Source: OCS155 cluster bacterium AG-333-G23
Lineage (GTDB): Bacteria > Actinomycetota > Acidimicrobiia > Actinomarinales > Actinomarinaceae
Direction of reading: 5' to 3'
DNA length: 63,918 bases
Assembly (NCBI GenBank): GCA_003282445.1
Contig: QBZE01000007.1
Location: 1-63,918, forward strand
Shown here piece after piece: positions 26,977 to 38,591 of the stretch. Under the pieces are notes generated by a model. That model was not told the DNA's origin and made no database searches. It saw nothing but the letters and a program-made list of their open reading frames with translations. A program made the position numbers and the translations under genes. How positions within the stretch are numbered: the first letter of the stretch is position 1; every line of letters begins with the position of its first letter.

Positions 26977-27261
26977 TTAATCCAAGGAAGGCGGAACAAC
27001 AAAATGTCCATCTTCAGTTTCTGGTGAGTTACTCATTGCCTCATCATGTGTAAGAAATTCAGATGAAACATCCTCTCTAAGGTTTAATTTTTCACCCAAT
27101 GGATGTATATTAATTTCTTCATCTTCAATATTCATTTTGCTTAATGCATCAACATGTTCAAGAATAATATTTAAATCTTTTTCGAATTTTTTTTCATCTG
27201 CATCTGTTAATTTAATAGCTGCCAATTTTGCAACAGATTTTATATCTATATCTTTTTTCAT
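26977..27261 (-). CDS. gatC: Asp/Glu-tRNA(Asn/Gln) amidotransferase subunit C
   Basis: A 94-residue linker subunit that wraps around GatA and GatB. Typical features are the N-terminal helix VAKLAAIKLTDAD, a second helix with ILEHVDALSKMN, and the C-terminal LREDVSSEFLTHDEAMSNSPETEDGHF belt (read in two pieces), ending FVVPPSLD. It overlaps the dapE stop by 4 bases and precedes gatA by 2. Confidence 0.95.
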   Translation of the reverse strand: MKKDIDIKSVAKLAAIKLTDADEKKFEKDLNIILEHVDALSKMNIEDEEINIHPLGEKLNLREDVSSEFLTHDEAMSNSPETEDGHFVVPPSLD

Positions 27262-28298
27262 CGATAGCTCTTTAAATAAGACAATAGTAACTTATATGAT
27301 TCTAATATTTGATTTTTATTAACAAATTCGTTTGAAGTATGAGCAAGAAGAGGATCTCCTGGTCCAAAATTGACAGCAGAAATATTCTCTTTTGAAAATC
27401 TTGCTATATCTGTCCATGCCTGCTTTGATTGAGTAGTAACTTTTGTAGTATCAATAAATGCTTGTACATGTTTCGATTCTAGATTTGGCATGGCGCCGTT
27501 TGCTATATCACCAATCTCGACTGCTCCAAATTTTCCTAAACTTTCCATAATATAGTTTTTTGCTTCAGTGTTTGAAAGTGTTGGAAGGAATCTATAATTT
27601 ATATTTAATTTAATATCAGAAGGTAAAACATTATTCGCAATTCCTCCCTTAATTTTTGTTGCTGAAATGACTTCTTTAAAATCTAAACCTTCAATCTTAT
27701 GATCTTTAACTTCATTTTCTTTTAAAAATACTAATAGTTCATTCATTTTTAAAATTGGATTATCCCCAATCCATGGCCTTGCAGAATGTGACGATTTGCC
27801 GTTAATTGTTAATTCAGCGTTTAATGTTCCTAAACAACCAAGCTGACACTCTAAGTTTGTAGGTTCCATGATTATTGCAAATTCAATATTGAATTCAGAT
27901 AAAAGAGTAGGCATTAAAATTTCTAGTCCATTTTCTTTAATTGGGCCTTCTTCAGCTGTGTAGAATATTCCGACTTCATTACTTTTTTCATCTAAAAGTG
28001 TATTTATCATTACAGCAATTCCACTTTTCATATCTACAGCTCCTCTACCAGAAATCTTTTGAGAATCAGATAATCTTTCTTGATCATCAACTATAGGAAC
28101 TGTATCTACATGACCAACTAGAGCAACTTTAGAATTTGATTTAGAGTGATAAGCTATTAAGCCTCCGTCATTCTTAATTATTTCACCAGTAAATTTATTT
28201 TTAATTAAATAATCTTCAATAAAAGTTAATATTTCTTGTTCATTTCCTGTTACTGATTCTATATCTATTAATGTCTCAGTTAATTGCTCTAATTTCAA
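27258..28298 (-). CDS. dapE: Succinyl-diaminopimelate desuccinylase
   Basis: M20-family metallopeptidase of 346 residues. It removes succinate from N-succinyl-LL-diaminopimelate in the lysine and peptidoglycan pathway. Metal-site motifs are VGHVDTVP (His63, Asp65), GRGAVDMKSG (Asp89) and YTAEEGP (Glu-Glu). A dimerisation domain occupies the middle third, with SHSARPW. It overlaps dapD and gatC by 4 bases each, so lysine synthesis and GatCAB are co-transcribed. Other M20 deacylases are possible by fold, but the dapD neighbour makes DapE very likely. Confidence 0.92.
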   Translation of the reverse strand: MKLEQLTETLIDIESVTGNEQEILTFIEDYLIKNKFTGEIIKNDGGLIAYHSKSNSKVALVGHVDTVPIVDDQERLSDSQKISGRGAVDMKSGIAVMINTLLDEKSNEVGIFYTAEEGPIKENGLEILMPTLLSEFNIEFAIIMEPTNLECQLGCLGTLNAELTINGKSSHSARPWIGDNPILKMNELLVFLKENEVKDHKIEGLDFKEVISATKIKGGIANNVLPSDIKLNINYRFLPTLSNTEAKNYIMESLGKFGAVEIGDIANGAMPNLESKHVQAFIDTTKVTTQSKQAWTDIARFSKENISAVNFGPGDPLLAHTSNEFVNKNQILESYKLLLSYLKSYR

Positions 28299-29107
28299 AC
28301 GTCTACTCCGAATGTCCTTAATGCTTCATTTAAAGATGTTTTTTTATTTGTTGAATCTTTTCTTTTTCCAATTATTAAAGCACAAGGTGTTTGAAATTCC
28401 CCACTTGGAAACTCTTTTGGTCTTGTTCCTGGAATTACAACAGAATTGCTTGGAACTACTCCTTTATATTCTTTTGGTGTTTCACTAGTTACATCAATTA
28501 TTGGTGTCGAAGCTGTTAGCGTAACATTTGCACCTATAACTGCTCCTTTTTCAACTTTTACCCCTTCAACAATTATGGACCTAGAACCAATAAATGCTCC
28601 GTCTTCAATTATGACAGGCATAGCAGAAGGTGGTTCAAGAACTCCTCCAATACCTACTCCACCAGAAAGATGTACATCTTTTCCAATTTGAGCACAGGAA
28701 CCAACCGTTGCCCAAGTATCAACCATTGTTCCAGAACCAACATAAGCTCCAATATTTACAAATCCAGGCATTACAACAACACCAGGCTCACAAAATGCAC
28801 CATATCTGACTACTCCAGGAGGCACTACCCTTATCTTTAATTCTTCATAATTTTTTTTCGGCTCTAACTTGTCAAGATATTCAATTTCACCAGTTTCAAT
28901 TTTTTTTAATTTTTTTATAACAAAATAATGGAGTATTGCATTTTTTACCCACTCATTAACAACCCATTCTTCATTAATAAGCTCTGCAACCCTTATAAGG
29001 CCAGTATCTAAAAGCGTTATAGCTTCTTCAATTGCTTCAATATCTTCTTCAGAGGGGTTTTCTATCTCTAAATTTTCAATTATTTCTTTAATTTTTTCTA
29101 TTTTCAT
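28295..29107 (-). CDS. dapD: Tetrahydrodipicolinate N-succinyltransferase
   Basis: Left-handed beta-helix acyltransferase of 270 residues. It transfers succinyl from succinyl-CoA to tetrahydrodipicolinate. An N-terminal helical domain (1-90) precedes hexapeptide repeats (GAFCEPGVVVMPG, NIGAYVGSGTMVDTWATVG, GGVGIGGVLEP). The TMVDTWATVGSCAQIG block is the DapD core. It is the first gene of the leftward run dapD-dapE-gatC-gatA-gatB and is divergent from a small exported protein gene. Confidence 0.94.
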   Translation of the reverse strand: MKIEKIKEIIENLEIENPSEEDIEAIEEAITLLDTGLIRVAELINEEWVVNEWVKNAILHYFVIKKLKKIETGEIEYLDKLEPKKNYEELKIRVVPPGVVRYGAFCEPGVVVMPGFVNIGAYVGSGTMVDTWATVGSCAQIGKDVHLSGGVGIGGVLEPPSAMPVIIEDGAFIGSRSIIVEGVKVEKGAVIGANVTLTASTPIIDVTSETPKEYKGVVPSNSVVIPGTRPKEFPSGEFQTPCALIIGKRKDSTNKKTSLNEALRTFGVDV

Positions 29108-29145
29108 ATTGGTCTCTTTTTATTTATTAGATAATATTTTAATGT

Positions 29146-32593
<3,448 letters not shown>

Positions 32594-32597
<4 letters not shown>

Positions 32598-33742
32598 GAG
32601 ATCTTCTCCAAAGAATTTAATAGAATCTCAGCTGCTTTTTTACCTTCGCCAAGTCCTGTTGACCATCCAAAACTAAATCTTAAGTGATTATTAATATATT
32701 CTTTCTTAATACCCATTGCTTCAAGGACATGTGATGGTCTTTGTGCGCCACTAGCGCAAGCAGACCCTCTTGAAACACCTAGTCCATTTAAATCTAAATC
32801 TACCATCAATACTTCTGAATTTACTTTTTCAAATTGAATATTACTAATATGAGCCAATCGTTTTTCATTTTCTCCAATAATTTTTACTTTAAAATTGTTT
32901 TTTACAATTTCTTCAAACTCTGATTTTTCATTCATCATTATAGAAATTTCGTCATCAAAATTATTTTGTTGTTCTTGCAGGGCAGCAGCAAAAGATGCTA
33001 CTCCTGCAACATTTACTGTTCCCGCTCTTCTCTCAAGCTCTTGTTTCCCGCCATGAAGCATGCTTGGTAATTTAAATTCATTACTTATAAACATTGCCCC
33101 AACTCCTTTTGGACCTCCAACTTTATGGGCTGATATTGCTGCGCTCTGTATTCCTTCACTATGAAAATTTAGTTTGGCTGAAACAACAGCCTGGACAACA
33201 TCTGAATGGAATAAAGTATTTGAATTTATTTTTTTTACTTCTTTAGTTAGTTCTTTAATGGGTTGGATTATCCCAGTTTCATTATTAGCCCACATCGCAG
33301 AAGCTACAATTGTATTCTCATTTACTGCATTCAGAAAACTATTTTTATCTAATTCTCCAGTATTTAAACATTCTGAAAATGTTACTGGAAAATCATTATC
33401 TTTAATCCACTCAGCTGAAGCAAGGACTGCTTCGTGTTCAATACTTGAAGTAACCAAATTAGAATTAGATTTTATACCTTTATTAAATAATGACTTAATG
33501 CTCCAGTTGTCTGCTTCTGTGCCTCCACTAGTAAATATTATCTCATTTGGAGCAACCTCAAAAATTGATGAAATTATTTCTCTAGACTCTTCTAATATAT
33601 TCTTTGCTTTTCTAGACAAGTTATGTCCTCCAGAAGAATTTGCAAACCCTTCGTGCTCGGCATCAATAAAAGCCTTAATTGCAATTTCCCGCATAGGAGT
33701 TGTTGCAGCATGGTCTAGATAAAGATATTCAGATTTTTTCAT
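32594..33742 (-). CDS. Cysteine desulfurase (IscS/NifS type)
   Basis: PLP enzyme of 382 residues that takes sulphur from cysteine. The PLP Lys207 lies in SAHKVGGPKGVG, the cofactor His in SIEHEAV (His103), and the active-site loop Cys329 in SRGSACASG. It is the first gene of nifS-mnmA-ligA, so tRNA thiolation is its clearest job; it may also serve Fe-S assembly. The leftward ATG is divergent from the SRPBCC gene (42 bases between starts). Confidence 0.94.
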
Positions 33743-33784
33743 ATTTATTTATTCTACTTATGAAGTAAGATTGTTTAACAAGCA

Positions 33785-34219
33785 ATGAGTAAAACAATAA
33801 AAGTTTCAACAATAATAAATGCACCATTAAAAACAGTATGGAATGAGGTTTCTAGACTTGAGAACCATACAAATTGGATGAATGATGCAGAGAAAATAGA
33901 TTTTTTATCAGATAATAGCTCCGGAATTGGTGCAAAAATGAAGGTTCTTACAGTAGTTGGCCCAATAAAACTATATGACTATATGACAGTAACTGAATGG
34001 GTAGAGGAAAAAACAATAGCAGTAGATCATGTAGGTATTGTTACAGGAAAAGGTAAATTCATACTTGAAGAAATTGATAACAATAATACAAAATTTAACT
34101 GGGAAGAGACTCTTAAATTTCCAATCTATTTAGGAGGATTCATTGGTGAGTTTTTTGGAGCACCTGTTTTAAAATTAATATGGAGAAAAAATCTTAAAAA
34201 TCTGAAAGAGATATTTTAA
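33785..34219 (+). CDS. SRPBCC (START/Bet v 1-like) family protein
   Basis: A 144-residue soluble protein with the polyketide-cyclase/START pattern: N-terminal IKVSTIINAPLKTVWNEVSRLENHTNWM, given here as its parts VSTIINAPLKTVW and ENHTNWM, then a glycine loop NSSGIGAKMKVLT, beta strands, and a long C-terminal helix ending IWRKNLKNLKEIF. Such proteins bind hydrophobic ligands; no ligand can be named. The stop at 34217-34219 is followed immediately by the ATG of the next gene, so they form a pair. Confidence 0.8.
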   Translation: MSKTIKVSTIINAPLKTVWNEVSRLENHTNWMNDAEKIDFLSDNSSGIGAKMKVLTVVGPIKLYDYMTVTEWVEEKTIAVDHVGIVTGKGKFILEEIDNNNTKFNWEETLKFPIYLGGFIGEFFGAPVLKLIWRKNLKNLKEIF

Positions 34220-34861
34220 ATGAAAAAGATTCTATTTTTGGCTTTATCATTTTTAGTTTTAATTCAATGTAGTCAGGCTGCTGATCAATCAATAGATCAA
34301 GAGATTGGTACTTCTGAAGATGTATCTGTTAATTTTAATTACCAAGGTCTAGGGAAATCATCTGAGGAATTTGTTTCTAATTGGAATCAACTTGTAAATA
34401 CAATCTCAGAAGATGAAAGTACGATTCTTTATTTCTCTATGAATCCAAACAATGTTAAATGGACTTCCGAGACAAAGGAAGCTCTCTATTATAGTTTTGG
34501 AGATTCAGGAGACGAATCTAACATAAATAATGTTTTTGTCATAAATATGTTTATTACTGAAAATGTTGTTTCAAGAATAGAATTTTTTGCACCTTCTACA
34601 AAAGAAGAGGCTAATGCCCAGCAAACTAAACTATTCTTTCTTCTAATAATTACTTTATCTGACGATACTCTAGATAAAGATGGTAGAGAATCTATCCTAA
34701 CTAATCTTGGACTTTATGACGACGTAGCCGACCCTAAGCAACTTGCTGGAAGTGTAACTAAAAACGGAATTCAATATATCTTAGAACCACTAGTACAAAA
34801 TGATCTACTTTTTGGTCTTTCTTTATATACGAGTTTTACTGATACAACAGGTACTAATTAA
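34220..34861 (+). CDS. Putative exported or lipoprotein, function unknown
   Basis: A 213-residue protein with an N-terminal signal, MKKILFLALSFLVLIQCSQAA. The LIQC could be a relaxed lipobox with Cys17 as lipid anchor, or the signal may be cut after QAA. The remainder is acidic and soluble (SSEEFVSNWNQLVN, ESTILYFSM), with no motif I know. It starts directly after the SRPBCC stop, which suggests co-translation. The 3' end overlaps the convergent nfu gene by 4 bases. Confidence 0.68.
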   Translation: MKKILFLALSFLVLIQCSQAADQSIDQEIGTSEDVSVNFNYQGLGKSSEEFVSNWNQLVNTISEDESTILYFSMNPNNVKWTSETKEALYYSFGDSGDESNINNVFVINMFITENVVSRIEFFAPSTKEEANAQQTKLFFLLIITLSDDTLDKDGRESILTNLGLYDDVADPKQLAGSVTKNGIQYILEPLVQNDLLFGLSLYTSFTDTTGTN

Positions 34862-35139
34862 GTAGCAATAACTTCTACAACACCGGGTACTTTATCCAAC
34901 AAGATTCTTTCTATCCCGCTTTTTAAAGTAGCTATTGAGAGTGGGCAACCTTGACAAGCTCCAAGCATTTCAATATTCACGACGCCGTCTTTAACTGATG
35001 CAAGTTTGATATCTCCACCATCAGCTTGGACAGCTGGGCGAATATACTCAATAGTTTCGTTTAAAACTTCCATGTCAACTTCCCCATTCTCATCTCTATT
35101 CTTAATGGTTGGGAATTCTATGCTTTTGTCATTACTCAT
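34858..35139 (-). CDS. NifU C-terminal domain (Nfu-type) iron-sulphur carrier
   Basis: A 93-residue protein consisting of one NifU-like domain: YIRPAVQADGGDIKLASV then GACQGCPLSIATLK with the CxxC pair that holds a 4Fe-4S cluster between two subunits. It lacks the N-terminal Nfu domain seen in longer family members; a protein resembling that domain is encoded separately at 17544-17846. It lies 5 bases after murA on the same strand. Likely role is Fe-S delivery. Confidence 0.92.
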   Translation of the reverse strand: MSNDKSIEFPTIKNRDENGEVDMEVLNETIEYIRPAVQADGGDIKLASVKDGVVNIEMLGACQGCPLSIATLKSGIERILLDKVPGVVEVIAT

Positions 35140-35144
35140 ATAAA

Positions 35145-36401
35145 TTAATTATATTCAATTTTTGAGCCAAGTGAATTTAATGAGGCAACTATATCTTCAT
35201 AACCTCTATTTATGTGCTCTATCCCTGTAATTTTTGAGGAACCATCAGCTTGAAGAGCAGCAATTACTAAGCTTGCACCTGTTCTAATATCTGTTGAATT
35301 AACAGGGGCCCCAGATAAACTATTTACCCCTTTAATCATTGCATGTTGCCATCCAGTTTGAACACTTGCCCCCATTCTTTGAACTTCTGGTATCCACTGA
35401 AACCTTTGATCATAAACATTTTCTGTAATTATGGAAGTTCCAGATGCTTTTAACAAAAGTGCCCCAAATACTGGTTGAAGATCTGTTGCAACACCTGGAA
35501 ATGGAAGTGTAGAAAGCTCTACTGCATTTAAATTACCATCATATGATATTTCAATTGAATTATCTTCAACTTTGATTTCTGCACCAATTTCTTTAAATTT
35601 CTTTATTTCCATTGGTAAGTTTTCGGGGTTTATTCCTCGAACAATTCCTGAGCCGTGAGTAGCAAGAAAAGCTGATAAAAAAGTTCCTGCTGCAATTCTA
35701 TCTCCAACAACCTCATGATTAGTAGGATTTAATTTTTTTACTCCTTCTATAGTTATTTCACTAGTGCCCGCACCTGTTATTTCTGCTCCCATTTTTTTCA
35801 GCATTTCAACCAAATCAACTACTTCAGGTTCTCTGGCAGCATTTTCTATTACCGTTTTTCCTTCTGCTAATACAGCTGCAAGCAAAGTGTTCTCTGTTGC
35901 TCCAACGGATGCATAGGGTAAATTTATTTCTACACCTTTCAAACCATCAGATCTACCAGTTAAAACACCATGGTCAAGGGTGAAGTGAGCACCCATTTTC
36001 TCTAATGCATCCAAATGCATTTGGACCGGTCTTGGTCCTAGCTCGTCACCACCTGGAAAAGCAATCTTTGCTTCTCCTTTTCGTGCAAGTAATGGACCTA
36101 AGATAATAATTGATGCACGCATTTTTTGGACTAACTCATAAGGTGCCTCTATGCCTATATTTTGAGGAGAATGAATATTGAGTTTATTATCAGTTAATTC
36201 TGTTTTTAAACCTAAAACATCGAGAACCTCTTGCATAAATGAAACATCAGTGATGTTAGGAACATTTGTAAGGGTATAATCTCCTTCAGCGAGTATAGGT
36301 AAAACCATCTGTTTTAAAACAGCATTTTTTGCACCTTTAACTTCTAGCTCACCCTTTAATTGATGATTACCTTCTATTACTATATGTTTTTCCACTATCA
36401 T
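35145..36401 (-). CDS. murA: UDP-N-acetylglucosamine 1-carboxyvinyltransferase with Asp in place of the catalytic Cys
   Basis: First committed step of peptidoglycan synthesis: adds enolpyruvate from PEP to UDP-GlcNAc. The 418 residues are the usual length. Landmarks are GAKNAVLKQM (with the Lys), MRASIIILGPLLAR and PGGDELGPRP. The family normally has PGGC at this spot; here it is Asp119. Mycobacterial and some other MurA enzymes with Asp are active and resist fosfomycin, so I expect the same here (inference). The 3' neighbour is an Nfu-type gene; the start lies 39 bases from the divergent 6-phosphogluconolactonase ATG. Confidence 0.96.
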   Translation of the reverse strand: MIVEKHIVIEGNHQLKGELEVKGAKNAVLKQMVLPILAEGDYTLTNVPNITDVSFMQEVLDVLGLKTELTDNKLNIHSPQNIGIEAPYELVQKMRASIIILGPLLARKGEAKIAFPGGDELGPRPVQMHLDALEKMGAHFTLDHGVLTGRSDGLKGVEINLPYASVGATENTLLAAVLAEGKTVIENAAREPEVVDLVEMLKKMGAEITGAGTSEITIEGVKKLNPTNHEVVGDRIAAGTFLSAFLATHGSGIVRGINPENLPMEIKKFKEIGAEIKVEDNSIEISYDGNLNAVELSTLPFPGVATDLQPVFGALLLKASGTSIITENVYDQRFQWIPEVQRMGASVQTGWQHAMIKGVNSLSGAPVNSTDIRTGASLVIAALQADGSSKITGIEHINRGYEDIVASLNSLGSKIEYN

Positions 36402-36439
36402 TGATACTACTCAAAGATTTAAGTGTAACAATATTTTTT

Positions 36440-37108
36440 ATGTCAGAAGCAATAGAAATTTATAAAGCAAATAACCATGAAGAGGCCTCTTCTTGTCTAT
36501 CAAATTTAATAGCGACAAATATTTCAGAATCGAAGAGTAATGATTTTTCAATTGGATTATCTGGTGGAAATACACCAAAACTTGCATACTCAATGATGCT
36601 AAATGATATAAGTGATTTCTCCAATATAACTCTATGGACCATTGATGATAGATGGCTACCATTGACAGATGAAAATTCTAACCAAAAAATGATTAACTCA
36701 AATTTTGGTAAAACTAATGCAAAAATATTACCTATTAAATACTCTGGAGAGAACCCACACGAAGATGCGGAACTTTATTCTCTGAGCTTAAAAGAAAATA
36801 TTAATAAGTTTGATTCAGGAGTCATTGGCTTAGGAGATGATGGTCATATTGCTTCCCTATTCCCTAATACAGCTGGTCTCAAAGAAAATGAAAAATTATT
36901 TATTGCTAATGAAGTAAACATTATTTCAAAATGGAGAATTTCTTCAACTTTTAACTTATTAAGTAAAATTACAAATCTTTATTTATTTGTAACAGGAGAG
37001 AATAAAAAAGAGATTTTAAGTAAGGCTTTAAATGGCTCTGATTTGCCAGTTAATAAATTATTAGAAATGAGAGAAAAGACTGTAATAATTACTGACCTAG
37101 ATATATAA
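36440..37108 (+). CDS. pgl: 6-phosphogluconolactonase
   Basis: Hydrolyses 6-phosphogluconolactone in the oxidative pentose phosphate pathway. From the ATG at 36440 it has 222 residues. The SIGLSGGNTPKLAYSML phosphate-binding loop, TIDDRWLPLTDENSNQKMI and VIGLGDDGHIASLFPNT are the three family blocks. A TTG at 36401 would lengthen it by 13 residues but overlaps the murA start codon and adds unconserved sequence, so I use the ATG. It is a single gene; the next + strand gene has its own leader. Confidence 0.93.
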   Translation: MSEAIEIYKANNHEEASSCLSNLIATNISESKSNDFSIGLSGGNTPKLAYSMMLNDISDFSNITLWTIDDRWLPLTDENSNQKMINSNFGKTNAKILPIKYSGENPHEDAELYSLSLKENINKFDSGVIGLGDDGHIASLFPNTAGLKENEKLFIANEVNIISKWRISSTFNLLSKITNLYLFVTGENKKEILSKALNGSDLPVNKLLEMREKTVIITDLDI

Positions 37109-37120
37109 ATATTAAACCTA

Positions 37121-37199
37121 TATAAAGTAGAAAAGAGTCGCCTTTGTGTCAGTTTGAACCACTAACACTAAATCCTTCTACCCTGTTGGATGGTGACTC
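37121..37199 (+). promoter_or_regulatory. Structured leader of the EamA gene: -10 box plus three-helix RNA
   Basis: A TATAAA box (37121-37126) would start transcription near 37133. The RNA then forms helix P1, GAGTCGCC (37135-37142) with GGTGACTC (37192-37199), 8 pairs including one G-U. Inside are two hairpins: GTGTCAG/CTAACAC with one mismatch (about 37145-37167) and ATCC/GGAT (about 37172-37191). This is a three-way junction like many riboswitch aptamers. A TATTTTTTA tract (37202-37210) and an AGGAG ribosome site (37215-37219) follow, so either attenuation or start-site control is possible. It matches no riboswitch class I can recognise. Confidence 0.45.
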
Positions 37200-37227
37200 A
37201 TGTATTTTTTAACTAGGAGATAATAAA

Positions 37228-38082
37228 TTGTTAATAAGAAACTATTTTCAGATATTGCTCACTTCTTCACTTTGGGGTTCCTCTTTTTTACTTATGAAAT
37301 TAGCTTTGGATGAATTGAATCCATTCCATATATCTTTTTACAGAATATTTATAGGTATGATTTTTATGAATTTATTTATAACAAAAATAGATAAATTAAA
37401 TAAAAAAGATCATCTAAACATAGCCTTGGTAGGTTTGCTATGGATGTCATTACCTTTTTATCTTTTTGCTGCTTCAGAAGAAACCATATCATCAAGCCTT
37501 GCTGGTTTAATAAATGGAACTACTCCAGTATTTATTAGCATCATTGGTGTATTATTCTTTTCTCAAAAAATTAAAAATAAACAAAAATTTTATCTTACAT
37601 TAGGTTTCATAGGAATCTATCTTCTAACATTTGGATTTAATAAGTTAAATGTTGATCTGGAAATTGGTACATTTTTAGCATTAATAGCTTCTATAAGTTA
37701 TGGCTTTGCAGCAAATATTATTCAACCATTAATTGAAAAATTTGGAGCCTTGAACGTTTTAAAAATTGCATTAAGATACGCCACTTTATTTTCTTTCATT
37801 TTATTTATCTTTAATACTGAAGTTGTAATTCCTACAATAAGTGAATCTTTATTTCCAATGCTCCTGCTTGGAGTAGGTAGTAGTGGAATAGCATTTCTAT
37901 CTTTTTATAAACTTATTGGTGATGTTGGATCAATTATTGGTTCAATAACTATCTACCTTGTGCCAATTTTTTCTATATTTTTTGGATATATATTTTTAAA
38001 CGAAGAAACAACATATGTTCAAATAATTGGAATTGCTACAATTATTTTTTCTGCTTACATGTTTTCAAATAAAGATTCGTAA
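37228..38082 (+). CDS. EamA/DMT-family transporter
   Basis: A 284-residue membrane protein with ten hydrophobic segments arranged as two EamA repeats. The starts of the repeats are LTSSLWGSSFLLMKLALDEL and ALIASISYGFAANIIQPLI. These carriers export or import metabolites; the substrate is unknown. The start is a TTG with AGGAG at 37215-37219, eight bases upstream. It is preceded by the structured leader at 37121-37199, which suggests ligand-dependent expression. The 3' end overlaps the convergent thioesterase gene by 28 bases. Confidence 0.88.
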   Translation: MLIRNYFQILLTSSLWGSSFLLMKLALDELNPFHISFYRIFIGMIFMNLFITKIDKLNKKDHLNIALVGLLWMSLPFYLFAASEETISSSLAGLINGTTPVFISIIGVLFFSQKIKNKQKFYLTLGFIGIYLLTFGFNKLNVDLEIGTFLALIASISYGFAANIIQPLIEKFGALNVLKIALRYATLFSFILFIFNTEVVIPTISESLFPMLLLGVGSSGIAFLSFYKLIGDVGSIIGSITIYLVPIFSIFFGYIFLNEETTYVQIIGIATIIFSAYMFSNKDS

Positions 38083-38480
38083 TTTTTTGGTTGTACAAAT
38101 ACTGCTTCAGAAATTGCAGCCAAATCTCCATTATCTAAATAAAGCTCTGCTTTATATATAGTGCCCTTTTCATTTTTTGAATCTCTCCAAGCTATAGACT
38201 TAACAAATTTTGAAGAAGGATTCACAGGTCTGATATATTTAGCTTTAAATTCTTTTGTAACAACCAATTCTCCAAGAAGAAAACTTAGCGGGCCCATTAC
38301 AACATCCATCCATGAATCAATAATTCCACCAAGGGTTGTATCCATAGGGTTAAAATACTTATCCTGAATAGGAAATCGGCATATAAGTTTTTCTTCTTGC
38401 TCTATAAATTCTACAAATTCGCCTTTTAATTCTTTATAAATGTTTGGAACAGGTATATCGCCCCATGTACGATCTTTCAT
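38055..38480 (-). CDS. PaaI-like hotdog-fold thioesterase
   Basis: A 141-residue protein with the single hotdog domain: N-terminal strand and loop FNPMDTTLGGIIDSWMDVVMG (seen as NPMDTTLGGIIDSWMDV), the central helix, then VVTKEFKAKYIRPVNP, which is the characteristic strand before the C-terminal half. The GG-x-x-x-x-x-x-D pattern fits the PaaI group, which hydrolyses acyl-CoA. Substrate unknown. It is a single leftward gene that converges with the EamA gene (28-base overlap). Confidence 0.75.
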   Translation of the reverse strand: MKDRTWGDIPVPNIYKELKGEFVEFIEQEEKLICRFPIQDKYFNPMDTTLGGIIDSWMDVVMGPLSFLLGELVVTKEFKAKYIRPVNPSSKFVKSIAWRDSKNEKGTIYKAELYLDNGDLAAISEAVFVQPKNYESLFENM

Positions 38481-38508
38481 AATTAAATAATATTAGTAAA
38501 GATAAAAA

Positions 38509-38541
38509 ATAAGCTGTCTTGAAATAATCAAGACAGCTTAT
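38509..38541 (-). terminator. Rho-independent terminator after the deoC-aldehyde dehydrogenase operon
   Basis: A perfect 14-base inverted repeat (38509-38522 and 38528-38541) with loop AATAA. Read on the - strand it ends in AGCTTAT followed by TTTTTATC, a proper U-run. It lies 50 bases after the stop of the truncated aldehyde dehydrogenase and ends that transcript before the thioesterase gene. Confidence 0.88.
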
Positions 38542-38591
38542 ACAGGGTTAATGAGTTACAGTTATTAATTTAGTTAAGGAGTACGACAGAT

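Noticed and set aside
33174-33722. 182-codon open frame on the + strand inside the cysteine desulfurase gene
   Set aside because: It is the antisense of a strongly conserved gene with all catalytic motifs; its translation has no recognisable domain and no ribosome site.
37135-37199. Purine riboswitch at the EamA leader
   Set aside because: A UUCUACC string resembles part of that class, but the required P3 helix and loop-loop contact are not formed.
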